Source: CAZNER01 sp964572065
Lineage (GTDB): Bacteria; Patescibacteriota; Dojkabacteria; JAHIVN01
Length of the DNA: 33,487 nucleotides
Direction of reading: 5' to 3'
Assembly (NCBI GenBank): GCA_964572065.1
Contig: CAZNER010000017.1
Location: 1-33,487, forward strand
Shown here: positions 7,097-14,518 of the stretch, piece after piece
Layout: each line of letters opens with the position of its first letter
How positions within the stretch are numbered: the stretch's first letter is position 1
Made by a program: the position numbers and the translations under genes
The notes under the pieces: generated by a model
Databases searched by the model: none
What the model saw: only the letters and a program-made list of their open reading frames with translations
Told to the model about the DNA's origin: nothing

Positions 7097-8203
7097 ATGA
7101 ATGATTTTGGGCTATTAATAGGAAGATATTTAGCGAATCCTGGAGCAATGACTGATCTTGAATTGAGAGAGTTATTGCTTGATTCTACTGGCCGTCAGAT
7201 AATTTCTGGTAGATTTTTAGAAGATGAAAGTCATGGTAACGGTGATCCTGGCTTATTTATGTTAGCTGTCAGAAATGATACTGAAGGAAGTTTGGTTGAT
7301 GCTGATGGCGATTACGCCCCATTACAAGTAGATGCTAATGGTAGATTAAGAGTTGTTGCTGATATAGATGTAAGTAATGGTCATGAAAAAGAAGAAGATT
7401 CTGCACATCAAGATGAAGATGTTGGATCTTATATATTAGCAGTTAGATCTGATTCCAGACCTACAAATGCCAATACTGATGCAGATGGAGATTATGCTTC
7501 AGTATTTGTAAATACTAATGGTGAATTATATGTACATGATACTGATGTACTATCAAAATTAACTGAAATTGATACAGAACTTGATAATCAAGGCTTAACT
7601 TTAGATAGCATTGATACTAGTATTGGAAATATTGAAACTGATATTGATGATCTGAAGCAACAAGAAGACGAAGCTCATTCCAGTGGGCATTATGGTATTA
7701 TGCCTTTAGCTGTTAGAGCTGATTCTGATGGTTCTTTAGTTGATACTGATGGTGATTATGCACCTCTCCAAGTTGATGCTAATGGTTTCTTAAAAATTAC
7801 TGGTAATATTAGTACTAGTATTGAAGGCACAGAAGCTTATAATGCTACTGATAATCTGGCTGCAGGTGGTGATGGTGAAGTAGGAAGTATTGGTGGAACT
7901 TTTGTAGATTTATGTGCTGTTGCAGTTGGTGCCGGAGAAACTGCACATGTTTATGGATGGCAGTGTGATTTAGATAAAAATGGTGTATTAAGACTTATAA
8001 CTGATGATGGAGTTAACATAGTAGTATATAAAGTACGTTTAAATTCAAGTGCATTACCAGGTATTGATGAACATTTTAGTGAAAGTGGAAGAATAGAAAT
8101 TGCTGGTGCTGCAGGACTTAATATAAAAATTCAGGCTAAGAAAAGAGGTTCTGGTGGTGGAAATGCTACTGGAACAGGATCAATACATGTAAGAAAAGTA
8201 TAA
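7097..8203 (+). CDS. Virion protein with three DGDYAPLQVDANG-type repeats (fibre or decoration candidate)
   Basis: A 368-residue acidic protein with a GGAGG box 6 bases before the ATG. It contains three repeats of about 46 residues (residues 42-87, 100-147 and 190-235). Each starts with an acidic E-D-x-H segment, passes through LAVR-D, and ends in DGDYAPLQVDANG followed by a strand. A helical or coiled segment (residues 150-190) separates repeats 2 and 3. The C-terminal domain (residues 240-368) is a beta sandwich-like region ending in a Gly-rich loop and a final strand (SIHVRKV). The DGDYAPLQVD motif is familiar from many uncharacterised phage virion proteins near capsid genes. A trimeric head fibre or surface decoration is the best guess. 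A strong hairpin follows the gene. Confidence 0.65.
   Translation: MNDFGLLIGRYLANPGAMTDLELRELLLDSTGRQIISGRFLEDESHGNGDPGLFMLAVRNDTEGSLVDADGDYAPLQVDANGRLRVVADIDVSNGHEKEEDSAHQDEDVGSYILAVRSDSRPTNANTDADGDYASVFVNTNGELYVHDTDVLSKLTEIDTELDNQGLTLDSIDTSIGNIETDIDDLKQQEDEAHSSGHYGIMPLAVRADSDGSLVDTDGDYAPLQVDANGFLKITGNISTSIEGTEAYNATDNLAAGGDGEVGSIGGTFVDLCAVAVGAGETAHVYGWQCDLDKNGVLRLITDDGVNIVVYKVRLNSSALPGIDEHFSESGRIEIAGAAGLNIKIQAKKRGSGGGNATGTGSIHVRKV
7220..7801 (+). repeat. Three diverged protein repeats (DGDYA-type) within the gene at 7097-8203
   Basis: Copies lie at about 7220-7357, 7394-7537 and 7664-7801. The shared core is LAVR-x-D, then D-x-DGDYA, then a strand, then D/N-x-NG. Copies 1 and 3 are closest (both have DGDYAPLQVDANG); copy 2 has diverged to DGDYASVFVNTNG. 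The spacing is unequal because a coiled segment separates copies 2 and 3. The DNA has drifted more than the protein, so the duplications are old. Confidence 0.75.
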
Positions 8204-8210
8204 TAATTAA

Positions 8211-8230
8211 GGGAGAGTAATAACTCTCCC
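8211..8230 (+). terminator. Intrinsic terminator candidate
   Basis: GGGAGAGT-aata-ACTCTCCC makes a perfect 8-bp stem with a 4-base loop, starting 7 bases after the TAA of the upstream gene. It is followed by ACTTATTTTGG, a short T-rich stretch. This fits a weak rho-independent terminator or attenuator inside the late operon. The next gene has only a weak GGTG ribosome site just past it. Confidence 0.6.
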
Positions 8231-8248
8231 ACTTATTTTGGTGTAAAT

Positions 8249-8581
8249 ATGGCTTTTGATGATTTTGATATTGAAATACAAGATAATAAACAAGCTACTC
8301 CAGAGCAATTTGATGGCAATGTTCCAACTGCAGGAACACCAATTACTATTACACCGACTTCTGGGGATAAAATACAATTAGCTTTTATTCATGTTCCTGG
8401 TCCCAGAGATCCAGATAATCCAAATGCTCTTGGGGATGCTATAAAATTTAGTTTAGATGGAGGAACAAAATATACTACATTATTGGCTAATGAATCCATA
8501 TTTATGCCAGGAATATTCGATAACTTAAAGCTAGATACTAATGAAGATAATACTTACTATCAAGTAATAGTATGGACTTAA
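8249..8581 (+). CDS. Small beta-rich virion protein candidate
   Basis: A 110-residue protein starting after the hairpin at 8211-8230, with a weak GGTG ribosome site. The sequence is acidic and strand-rich (TPITITPTSGDKIQLAFIHV, IKFSLDGGTKYTTLL, ending in YYQVIVWT), with conserved-looking Gly-Asp turns. It reads like a small jelly-roll or immunoglobulin-like domain and lacks signal or membrane segments. It lies 1 bp before the next gene and is probably co-translated with it. A role as a decoration or as the base of a fibre is inferred from position only. Confidence 0.55.
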   Translation: MAFDDFDIEIQDNKQATPEQFDGNVPTAGTPITITPTSGDKIQLAFIHVPGPRDPDNPNALGDAIKFSLDGGTKYTTLLANESIFMPGIFDNLKLDTNEDNTYYQVIVWT

Positions 8582-8582
8582 T

Positions 8583-10076
8583 ATGTTAATTAGAAGTGGG
8601 AAGAGAAGTAAAATACAAGAAGCATTAGAAACTCCTTTTGATAATGCTTCTAATGATTTTGATAATGATGATACTCAAAAAGCAGTAGAAGAAATTGATT
8701 TTAGACAATTAATCAAAGATCCTACAGGCTTTCCAAACAGAATAGATTCTTCAATTGACTTTGATGATAGTACTAGAACATTTACTATAACTCCAACTGG
8801 AGATAATTTTACATACTGGATAAGAGGACACCCATTTACAGTAAATTCTGCTGACTCAGTTATAATTAATGATACTGAAGGTATATGGTATATTTATTAT
8901 TATCAAGAAACTCTGACAGCCTCCCAAACTTTGTGGGAGCTGGATGATCCCTACGCATTTATTTCTGTTATATATTGGGATTCTACCAATAAAAAAGGAA
9001 TATTTTTTACTGAACAAAGACATCCAGTATCTATGAGCTGGTCAACACGAGATAGGTGGCATAATACTGTAGGCGCTTCTAAAGAGATATATTCCTTTGA
9101 TTTAATTAATTATATTCTCAAGGGTGATGGATCTTTAGATGCACACGCAAAAGTAGGGTTAGATAATGGGATCTTGTATGATGAGGATAATGTTTTAGAT
9201 ATAGTTCATAACAATACTCCAACTAATCCATTTGAACAGTATCTAGATCCTCATATTAAGCTTCCATTATATTATCGAGCAGGAGCTTTCGGTGTTTGGA
9301 GGAAGGTAGACGCAACAGATTTTCCGGTAGCTTATGATGGCGTAAACCCTATTAAGTATAATAAATATGATAGTGGTAGTTGGACTTTAACTAATTGTGA
9401 TGATAAGTCTTATATGAATATATGGGTATTTGCAACTCCAAATATAAATGAACCAATTATAGGCGTGTTAGGACAACTAAATTCGGATAGTTTTACAGAT
9501 GTAGTAGGAGAAGAATTAAGTACGGTCGTATCAAAAAGTTCTGCTGTAAAGGATTTTACATTTCTTTACAAGCTTGTATATAAAACAGACACTTCTTATA
9601 CTAATACTCCAAAAGCTGTTTTATATGATTTTTTTAATGTGCCATTTATAACTATTAGTGTAATAAATACTACGGTTGTGGGTGCAATTCAGAAATTCTC
9701 ATTTGGTTCTGATGCAAATGCTGGAGATAAGTGGCTGAGTCATGAATTTGAAAACGTATCTGGGTTTGATGTACCTGCTATTGTTGGTTACGAAAGCGAG
9801 CTAAGATCTGTTTATTTTAATAATAAAAACTCAAATATAGATGTAGATATAGAAGTTTATAAAAATGGAATTACAGCAGGAGATAAGGTTTATACATTAG
9901 AAGTAAGAAACAGTAAATGGAGAGTTGTATCAGGACTACCTGTTATTTCATTTTCTCCAGGCGATAAAATAAGAGTATATATTAAAAAAATTTCTGGAAC
10001 AGCTAATGATGTAATATCTCAAATAGAATTAAAAATTATTGATGATACTCCAGTAGATTTGAGTGGAAACACTTAA
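8583..10076 (+). CDS. Virion fibre or attachment protein candidate, large
   Basis: A 497-residue protein. Near the N-terminus it has the motif FDNDDTQKAVEEI (residues 26-38), the short connector seen in many phage fibre and neck proteins as F...NVQ-A-EE. Residues 55-150 contain a domain with ITPTGDNFTYWIRGHPF, GIWYIYYYQE and EQRHPVSM. It is followed by RWHNTVGA and a Gly/Asp-rich segment (GDGSLDAHAKVGLDNGILYD), a combination I know from uncharacterised phage virion proteins that carry no formal name. The last 170 residues form a beta-rich C-terminal domain that might bind a ligand. It sits in the variable block between capsid and neck genes, consistent with a head fibre, whisker or receptor-binding protein. 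Confidence 0.62.
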   Translation: MLIRSGKRSKIQEALETPFDNASNDFDNDDTQKAVEEIDFRQLIKDPTGFPNRIDSSIDFDDSTRTFTITPTGDNFTYWIRGHPFTVNSADSVIINDTEGIWYIYYYQETLTASQTLWELDDPYAFISVIYWDSTNKKGIFFTEQRHPVSMSWSTRDRWHNTVGASKEIYSFDLINYILKGDGSLDAHAKVGLDNGILYDEDNVLDIVHNNTPTNPFEQYLDPHIKLPLYYRAGAFGVWRKVDATDFPVAYDGVNPIKYNKYDSGSWTLTNCDDKSYMNIWVFATPNINEPIIGVLGQLNSDSFTDVVGEELSTVVSKSSAVKDFTFLYKLVYKTDTSYTNTPKAVLYDFFNVPFITISVINTTVVGAIQKFSFGSDANAGDKWLSHEFENVSGFDVPAIVGYESELRSVYFNNKNSNIDVDIEVYKNGITAGDKVYTLEVRNSKWRVVSGLPVISFSPGDKIRVYIKKISGTANDVISQIELKIIDDTPVDLSGNT

Positions 10077-10085
10077 GAGGCATAA

Positions 10086-10904
10086 ATGCGTATAATTAAA
10101 ATAAAAAATTTACAAGCAACTGATGTTGTGTACGCTAGTCAAAATATTAGTGCTGGTGAATATTATGAAATTCAGAATGAAAGAGAAAGAATTCGTTTTG
10201 AAGAAGATTCTAATATTTATGATGATATATTTAGTGATCCAGCTAAAGTTTTAATAAATAATGGGATTGTAGATTTAAATCCGCAATTAAGTTGGAGATA
10301 TTTAACACACGGTTCCCATAGAGATGAATTTGATAATACTTCTAATGGATTTCAAGCAAATAATGTTCAAGATGCTATAGAAGAAGCTGCTGATGCTCCA
10401 CAGCCAGATATTCAAGAAGATGATAATACAATAGTACCCGGAGCAAATACTATTAATTTTGAAGGAAATGTTAATGTAACTGATGAAGGAAATGATAAAG
10501 CTACAGTAACTATAGAAGACCCTTCATTTGGAGTATTTGATTATGATTATGCAGAAAGTGAAAATCAATCATCTACAACAAATACTTCATATCAAAGAAA
10601 ACTAAGATTAATTACATCTAGTTTACCTGCTGGAAATTATAAGATAGAGTGGTATTATGAATGGAAATTTTCTAACGGTAATTTTGAGTTTAAACATAGA
10701 GTTCAGATTGATGATACAACCACGTTAAAAGAAACTGAAACAACTCCTAGAAGTGTTGGTGACTGGCAGGGATGTAGTGGTTTTAAAAGTGAAGTAATGC
10801 TAGATTCTGGAGTACATAATATTGATATGGATTATTGTACTAGTAAGTCAAATAAAACGGCTTATATAAGAAGAGCTAGAATAGAAATCTGGAGAGTGAG
10901 TTAA
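10086..10904 (+). CDS. Virion fibre protein candidate with NVQDAIEEA connector
   Basis: A 272-residue protein with an AGAGG ribosome site. Residues 1-75 form an N-terminal beta domain (ISAGEYYEIQNERERIRFEE, then KVLINNGIVDL) of the type that anchors phage accessory proteins to the virion. Residues about 80-97 hold FDNTSNGFQANNVQDAIEEA, the classic fibre connector also present in degenerate form in the preceding gene. A middle strand-rich segment (INFEGNVNVTDEGNDKATVT) is followed by a C-terminal beta-sandwich-like domain (residues 145-272) ending in YIRRARIEIWRVS. The architecture (anchor, connector, exposed domain) supports a fibre. Which structure it decorates cannot be told from sequence. 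Confidence 0.62.
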   Translation: MRIIKIKNLQATDVVYASQNISAGEYYEIQNERERIRFEEDSNIYDDIFSDPAKVLINNGIVDLNPQLSWRYLTHGSHRDEFDNTSNGFQANNVQDAIEEAADAPQPDIQEDDNTIVPGANTINFEGNVNVTDEGNDKATVTIEDPSFGVFDYDYAESENQSSTTNTSYQRKLRLITSSLPAGNYKIEWYYEWKFSNGNFEFKHRVQIDDTTTLKETETTPRSVGDWQGCSGFKSEVMLDSGVHNIDMDYCTSKSNKTAYIRRARIEIWRVS

Positions 10905-11626
10905 TGGCTTCAACAAAATACACATATTCAATAGCAGATGATACGTTAAACGGAAAAGTAGATAATGATGCCTTAGCAGAAACTATTCAAGAATCTGATA
11001 TCGTAACTGCTTTGGATTATATAAATACAGAAGCTGATGTTTTAGATATATGGTTTAAATCGGAACTTTCTTCTGGAGATGAAACTATTTTAGATGGTTT
11101 GGTTTCTGATCATGATGGTGAAGCTTTAATCCCAGATCCAACAGAAGTAACTGCCGTAGTAACAGAACAACCAGAACCTCATCCTTTTGCTGCTCCTTTA
11201 TATAGAACAAAAAACGATGCTACAACTTCTATAGAAACTTGTAATAAAAATAGTACCAAAACAATTGATTTTAAACTTACTGCAGAAAGATATGTTTCTG
11301 GTGGAGCAGTTACTATAGAGAATCCTGAATTTGGAGATTATATTACTGCTGAAGTTTATGATAAAGATTCTGCTATACCAGAACCATATAGAGCTGCTTT
11401 GTGCGAAAATTGGCCTTCTGTAGCTAAATATATAGAAAAAGAATGGGTTCCTATGGGAGAAGGAACTGTTTGGGGTACTAATTTATATATTTCTCATACC
11501 TTAGATACTCGACCTCTTCAAGCTAAAATATCAGCTAATCTTTATTTAAGAATTACTTATAATGCTGTTGATGCTGGTAGTGATAGAAAAATAATTGTTA
11601 ACTATAACCTTACTAAGAAATTATAA
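10904..11626 (+). CDS. Beta-rich virion structural protein, family recognised but unnamed
   Basis: A 240-residue protein whose start overlaps the previous stop (TAATG) and has a GAGAGTGAG ribosome site. Residues 1-65 follow a pattern I know from other phage structural clusters: a TYSIADDTLNGKVD opening, a helix (IVTALDYINTEADVLDIWF) and a helix-turn (LSSGDETILDGLVSDHDGEA). The rest is strand-rich (KTIDFKLTAERYVSGGAVTI, then a C-terminal beta domain ending KIIVNYNLTKKL). No enzymatic motif is visible. The same family commonly sits near fibre genes, so it may be a virion attachment factor, but the exact role is unknown. It is the last of the beta-rich block. Confidence 0.58.
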   Translation: MASTKYTYSIADDTLNGKVDNDALAETIQESDIVTALDYINTEADVLDIWFKSELSSGDETILDGLVSDHDGEALIPDPTEVTAVVTEQPEPHPFAAPLYRTKNDATTSIETCNKNSTKTIDFKLTAERYVSGGAVTIENPEFGDYITAEVYDKDSAIPEPYRAALCENWPSVAKYIEKEWVPMGEGTVWGTNLYISHTLDTRPLQAKISANLYLRITYNAVDAGSDRKIIVNYNLTKKL

Positions 11627-12102
11627 TGAATATATTATTTACTACTAGAGACGAATGGTTCTCAAATAATATAAGGAAAATGACTAAAGCACCAGTTAGT
11701 CATTGTGCTTTAGAATTTCCTGAATATGGTTTTATATTGCATAGTAATATTAGAGGTATTCATTTAGAGTGGTCTAAGAATTTTAGAAGAAAAAATAAAG
11801 TAATTTATGAGATTAATATACTTTCTGATCGTGAAACTGATTTTGATAAAATAGATAAATTATTAAAATTATATGAATTTAAACCTTATGATAAAAAAGC
11901 TATATCTTATTTAGCTATTTACATGTTTTTAAAAAATACTTGTCATATATCTTTACCTAAACACAATTTGTGGCAAACCACTGGAATGTTTCTTTGTACT
12001 GAGTGGGTAACTAAATATTTAGATGGTAAAGAAGATTCAATGATTACCCCTTATAAATTATACTTAAGGCTAAAGAATGAGGAGCAAAATGGCCGATTAT
12101 AA
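11626..12102 (+). CDS. Permuted papain-like (NlpC/P60 or YiiX-type) hydrolase candidate
   Basis: A 158-residue protein. The fold signature is circularly permuted relative to classical NlpC/P60: a histidine in the N-terminal strand motif APVSHCALEF (H26) and a cysteine in a later helix, MFLCTEWVTKYL (C124, in the C-T/S-E context typical of YiiX/YebB-like and related proteins). Such enzymes cleave peptide or amide bonds in peptidoglycan or lipids, but some members have other activities. No signal peptide. It overlaps by 14 bp the next gene, a small membrane protein, suggesting a joint role in lysis or cell-envelope penetration. Alternatively it could be a virion-associated enzyme, given the surrounding structural genes. 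Start overlaps the previous stop (TAATG). Confidence 0.6.
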   Translation: MNILFTTRDEWFSNNIRKMTKAPVSHCALEFPEYGFILHSNIRGIHLEWSKNFRRKNKVIYEINILSDRETDFDKIDKLLKLYEFKPYDKKAISYLAIYMFLKNTCHISLPKHNLWQTTGMFLCTEWVTKYLDGKEDSMITPYKLYLRLKNEEQNGRL

Positions 12103-12259
12103 TGGAGTAAAAATAAAACCAAAAACAAAGATAAAAGTTAGAAGAAGAAGCAATAAATTATATAAATTTCAATATATTAATACTTTTTTAATTTTGTGTA
12201 TTTTGGCTTATTTAACTAAAGAACATTGGCTCTCTTTATTATTGTCATTAATTAAATAA
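12089..12259 (+). CDS. Small single-pass membrane protein
   Basis: A 56-residue protein starting at the ATG at 12089, chosen because AGGAG (12080-12084) lies just upstream; an ATG at 12077 would have no such site. The first 30 residues are very basic (KIKPKTKIKVRRRSNKLYKF), followed by a hydrophobic C-terminal segment (residues about 31-55, INTFLILCILAYL then LSLLLSLI) long enough for a membrane span or a re-entrant hairpin around KEHW. The basic N-terminus would stay in the cytoplasm. It overlaps the hydrolase candidate upstream and is followed by a second membrane-anchored protein. It could be a small holin-like or spanin-like component; too short to assign. Confidence 0.5.
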   Translation: MADYNGVKIKPKTKIKVRRRSNKLYKFQYINTFLILCILAYLTKEHWLSLLLSLIK

Positions 12260-12270
12260 GTTGATATGAT

Positions 12271-12287
12271 ATATACTATTATAATAG
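12271..12287 (+). promoter_or_regulatory. AT-rich palindromic element shared with another intergenic site
   Basis: The short gap before the 12303 gene contains ATATACTATTATAATAG, which includes the perfect palindrome CTATTATAATAG (12276-12287) and a TATAAT hexamer (12280-12285). The first 13 bases recur in the gap at 27063-27075. A -10 box is possible, but the only -35-like TTGATA (12261-12266) is 13 bases away, too close for a standard promoter. Function unknown. Confidence 0.25.
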
Positions 12288-12302
12288 ATGAGGACACTTG
12301 AA

Positions 12303-12644
12303 ATGGCTGACAGAACAAAAGAGATTTTAGAGGCTGTAGGAGAAGTTAAGTCAGATATAAAAGATTTAGATAGTCAAGTATTAGATGTAAAAGAAAAAGT
12401 ACATGAAATAGAAAAAGTGGTAATAAAAAATACTGAATCTTTAGATACTCACATAAAAAGAACAGATACTTTAGAAAGTATTTTAATTCCTCTTCGTGAT
12501 CAAAATTTACAAGAAAAAGCAGTAGAAGAATATAAAAAACAAGCAAGAATGGAATTTATTCAAAAACTAAAAGTGCCAGGAATGATATTAGGTCTTTTAA
12601 TTAGCGCTGGTACAGTTTTAGCGTGGGTATTGGGGGCATTTTAA
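12303..12644 (+). CDS. Coiled-coil protein with C-terminal membrane anchor (XhlA-like)
   Basis: A 113-residue protein. The ATG at 12303 is chosen because GAGGA (12290-12294) lies 8 bases upstream; an ATG at 12288 would overlap this box. Residues 1-85 form a heptad-rich helix (SDIKDLDSQVLDVKEKVHEI and on), and the last 22 residues are a membrane span (PGMILGLLISAGTVLAWVLGAF). This layout matches XhlA-type haemolysin or holin-accessory proteins, which help lysis in some phages; family membership is inferred from architecture only. Together with the two preceding genes it makes an envelope-directed trio. Stop overlaps the next start (TAATG). Confidence 0.55.
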   Translation: MADRTKEILEAVGEVKSDIKDLDSQVLDVKEKVHEIEKVVIKNTESLDTHIKRTDTLESILIPLRDQNLQEKAVEEYKKQARMEFIQKLKVPGMILGLLISAGTVLAWVLGAF

Positions 12645-13402
12645 TGACAGCAATAATATCCTCAACTGCAGGAACTAGAGTAGAACCTATTGACTCTTAT
12701 GTATTTGTAAGAGGTACTACAAATAAATTTAAATTAATATTTACTAATGAGGGAGTACCAGTAAAAGTTGATACTGGAACTAAACCTTTAGCTAGAATAT
12801 TAGAACCATCATTTTTAAATAGAAGTGGAAGTACAGTACCATTATCAATTGCTGAAATAGAAGGAGAATTAGTAACAGGGCAGGATTATGAATATGAATT
12901 TGAATGGGATATTCCTGCTGATATAACTCCTTTAGATAATTATATTGTTAGTTATTCTGGTGTGCTAGGCGGAATTACTTATGATTTTTTTGATGAATAT
13001 TTTACTATAGCAGCAAGTGCAGGTGTTGTTGGAGGAAAGTATCCATCATATGCTACAGTTGATGATGTTAGATCAATGAAATTTAATATAGATGATTATT
13101 TACCAAAATTATATGCTAATGATTTATCAGCTAGAAATAACCTCATAGAAAAGCATTTGAGATCTGCTACAGTTAAATTAAGAGAAGAATTATCTCTTTT
13201 TAAACAAAGAGGTAATAGTGAAAATTATAAACTCTTTTGTGTTTATTATACTATTTGGAGTATTCTATTAGCTTCTAGAGGTGAAGATGGTAGTTCTGTT
13301 TCTGATCAGAATTTAATGTTTTGGAAAGGTGAATGGCAGCAAATACTTAATCAAGAAAAACGTGAGGGAGTTATGCAAGGAGTCCCCCTTGGGAGAGGTT
13401 AA
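12644..13402 (+). CDS. Head-tail connector (adaptor) with N-terminal Ig-like domain
   Basis: A 252-residue protein. Its start at 12644 lies in a TAATG overlap with a GGGGG box 7 bases upstream; an earlier GTG at 12623 is less likely. Residues 1-125 look like an immunoglobulin-like beta sandwich (FVRGTTNKFKLIFTNEGVPV, then NYIVSYSGVLGGITYDFFDE). Residues 130-252 resemble HK97 gp6/SPP1 gp15-type adaptors: an opening YATVDDVRSMKF, helices NNLIEKHLRSATVKLREEL, a Cys/Tyr/Trp-rich helix and a final W-x-x-E-W-Q-Q-I-L. Such proteins bind the portal and receive the tail. The gene order (adaptor, neck protein, terminator, sheath) is the usual one. The fused Ig-like domain is an extra. Confidence 0.65.
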   Translation: MTAIISSTAGTRVEPIDSYVFVRGTTNKFKLIFTNEGVPVKVDTGTKPLARILEPSFLNRSGSTVPLSIAEIEGELVTGQDYEYEFEWDIPADITPLDNYIVSYSGVLGGITYDFFDEYFTIAASAGVVGGKYPSYATVDDVRSMKFNIDDYLPKLYANDLSARNNLIEKHLRSATVKLREELSLFKQRGNSENYKLFCVYYTIWSILLASRGEDGSSVSDQNLMFWKGEWQQILNQEKREGVMQGVPLGRG

Positions 13403-13424
13403 TATCTAATATTATTGGACTTTT

Positions 13425-14516
13425 ATGGCAGACGTACTTAAAATAAATGTAAATTTAAAATCATTTGATGATTATCCTAGATTTTTAAAAGATTTTAGAA
13501 AAAATATTATTGAAAATGGTTTTGATGAACCAATAAAAAAATCTATACCTGAACTAAAAAGACAACTTAAATTTATAATTAATGACAAAATTAGACATAT
13601 TGACTCCATGGCTCAACCAGAAGTTATTAGTGATAAAAATCAATTAGAAGCTCCAAGAGCAGATATATCAAAATCAGAATCCACTATAATGGAATATCTG
13701 ACTGATATGAAAAGTCTTGATTATAATAAAGCTAAGAATTTTTTAGAATTAAATGATAGTAAGGCTTTTTGGGGACAGAGAAGTAGAAACGTAGATAAAT
13801 CACATAGAATTACTTTAAGAATACCAATAACTCCTGGAGATACCGTAGAAAACCAGAGAACGCTAGCAAGAAATTTTTTTAGTGAAGCTATTATTGCCAT
13901 TCCTCAAGATGACGGAGGCGTTAGGTATTTTAAACCATTAGAAAACGTCAATATAGATAGATATTTAAAAATTGTATGTTCATCAAAAGAAGGGTATTCA
14001 GAAGAAGATAGATTTGACCAATATAAGACTAAAGAAAGAAAAGATAGTGATACTCCTTATGCAGAGTGGACGGTTTATCAAAGTTTTTTAGATCAACTGC
14101 CCAACAACAATAATTATGTAGAAATTACTGATATAGTAAATACTATTAAAAATGGAGATTTTGAAGAAGCTACTATACTAGCTAAAGATAAACTTCAAAA
14201 AACAGGATCAAAAAAAGTAGAAGAATTGGTACAAAAAACTGAAAATATTGAAAATAAATCTGATTTAACTCCCAGTGTAGCAGCTTATAGAAATACAATT
14301 TCTCTGATAAATAATATTGATATAGAAAAGAAAATAACTACAGATAGAACTACTTATAGTTTAGTTTCTGATTATGAAGATTTTACTGAAGAAGAAAAAG
14401 AATTTGAATTTGAATTATTAAAAGCAGTAAGAGATTGGATGATTACTTATAAAGAAGAATGGTGGAAAGAATTTATAAGAAAAGTACATACGTTAATTAA
14501 AAAATATGGATTCTAA
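13425..14516 (+). CDS. Neck or tail-completion protein candidate
   Basis: A 363-residue, highly charged protein. It sits between the adaptor and the terminator-like gene, where head-closure or HK97 gp10-like tail-completion proteins are expected. The N-terminal 60 residues (FLKDFRKNIIENGFDE, then IKKSIPELKRQLKFIIND) are compatible with an N-terminal helix of such a protein. The centre has strands (KSHRITLRIPI, RYFKPLEN, RYLKIVCSS), and the C-terminal 120 residues are helical and acidic, ending in a basic amphipathic helix (WWKEFIRKVHTLIKKYGF). The length is far above the 100-200 usual for gp10-like proteins, so an accessory domain or a different family is possible. Function is inferred from position. 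Confidence 0.45.
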   Translation: MADVLKINVNLKSFDDYPRFLKDFRKNIIENGFDEPIKKSIPELKRQLKFIINDKIRHIDSMAQPEVISDKNQLEAPRADISKSESTIMEYLTDMKSLDYNKAKNFLELNDSKAFWGQRSRNVDKSHRITLRIPITPGDTVENQRTLARNFFSEAIIAIPQDDGGVRYFKPLENVNIDRYLKIVCSSKEGYSEEDRFDQYKTKERKDSDTPYAEWTVYQSFLDQLPNNNNYVEITDIVNTIKNGDFEEATILAKDKLQKTGSKKVEELVQKTENIENKSDLTPSVAAYRNTISLINNIDIEKKITTDRTTYSLVSDYEDFTEEEKEFEFELLKAVRDWMITYKEEWWKEFIRKVHTLIKKYGF

Positions 14517-14518
14517 AT

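Noticed and set aside
8917..8942. Inverted repeat CAGCCTCCCA / TGGGAGCTG inside the 8583 gene
   Set aside because: It has a bulge, lies in a well-formed coding region, and has no T run; probably chance.
12261..12285. Standard sigma-70 promoter (TTGATA / TATAAT) before the XhlA-like gene
   Set aside because: The spacer is only 13 bases and the start point would overlap the ribosome site; retained only as an AT-rich element of unknown use.
12623..12643. GTG start at 12623 for the connector gene
   Set aside because: The added residues would overlap the membrane segment of the previous gene, and the ATG at 12644 has a better ribosome site and a TAATG junction.
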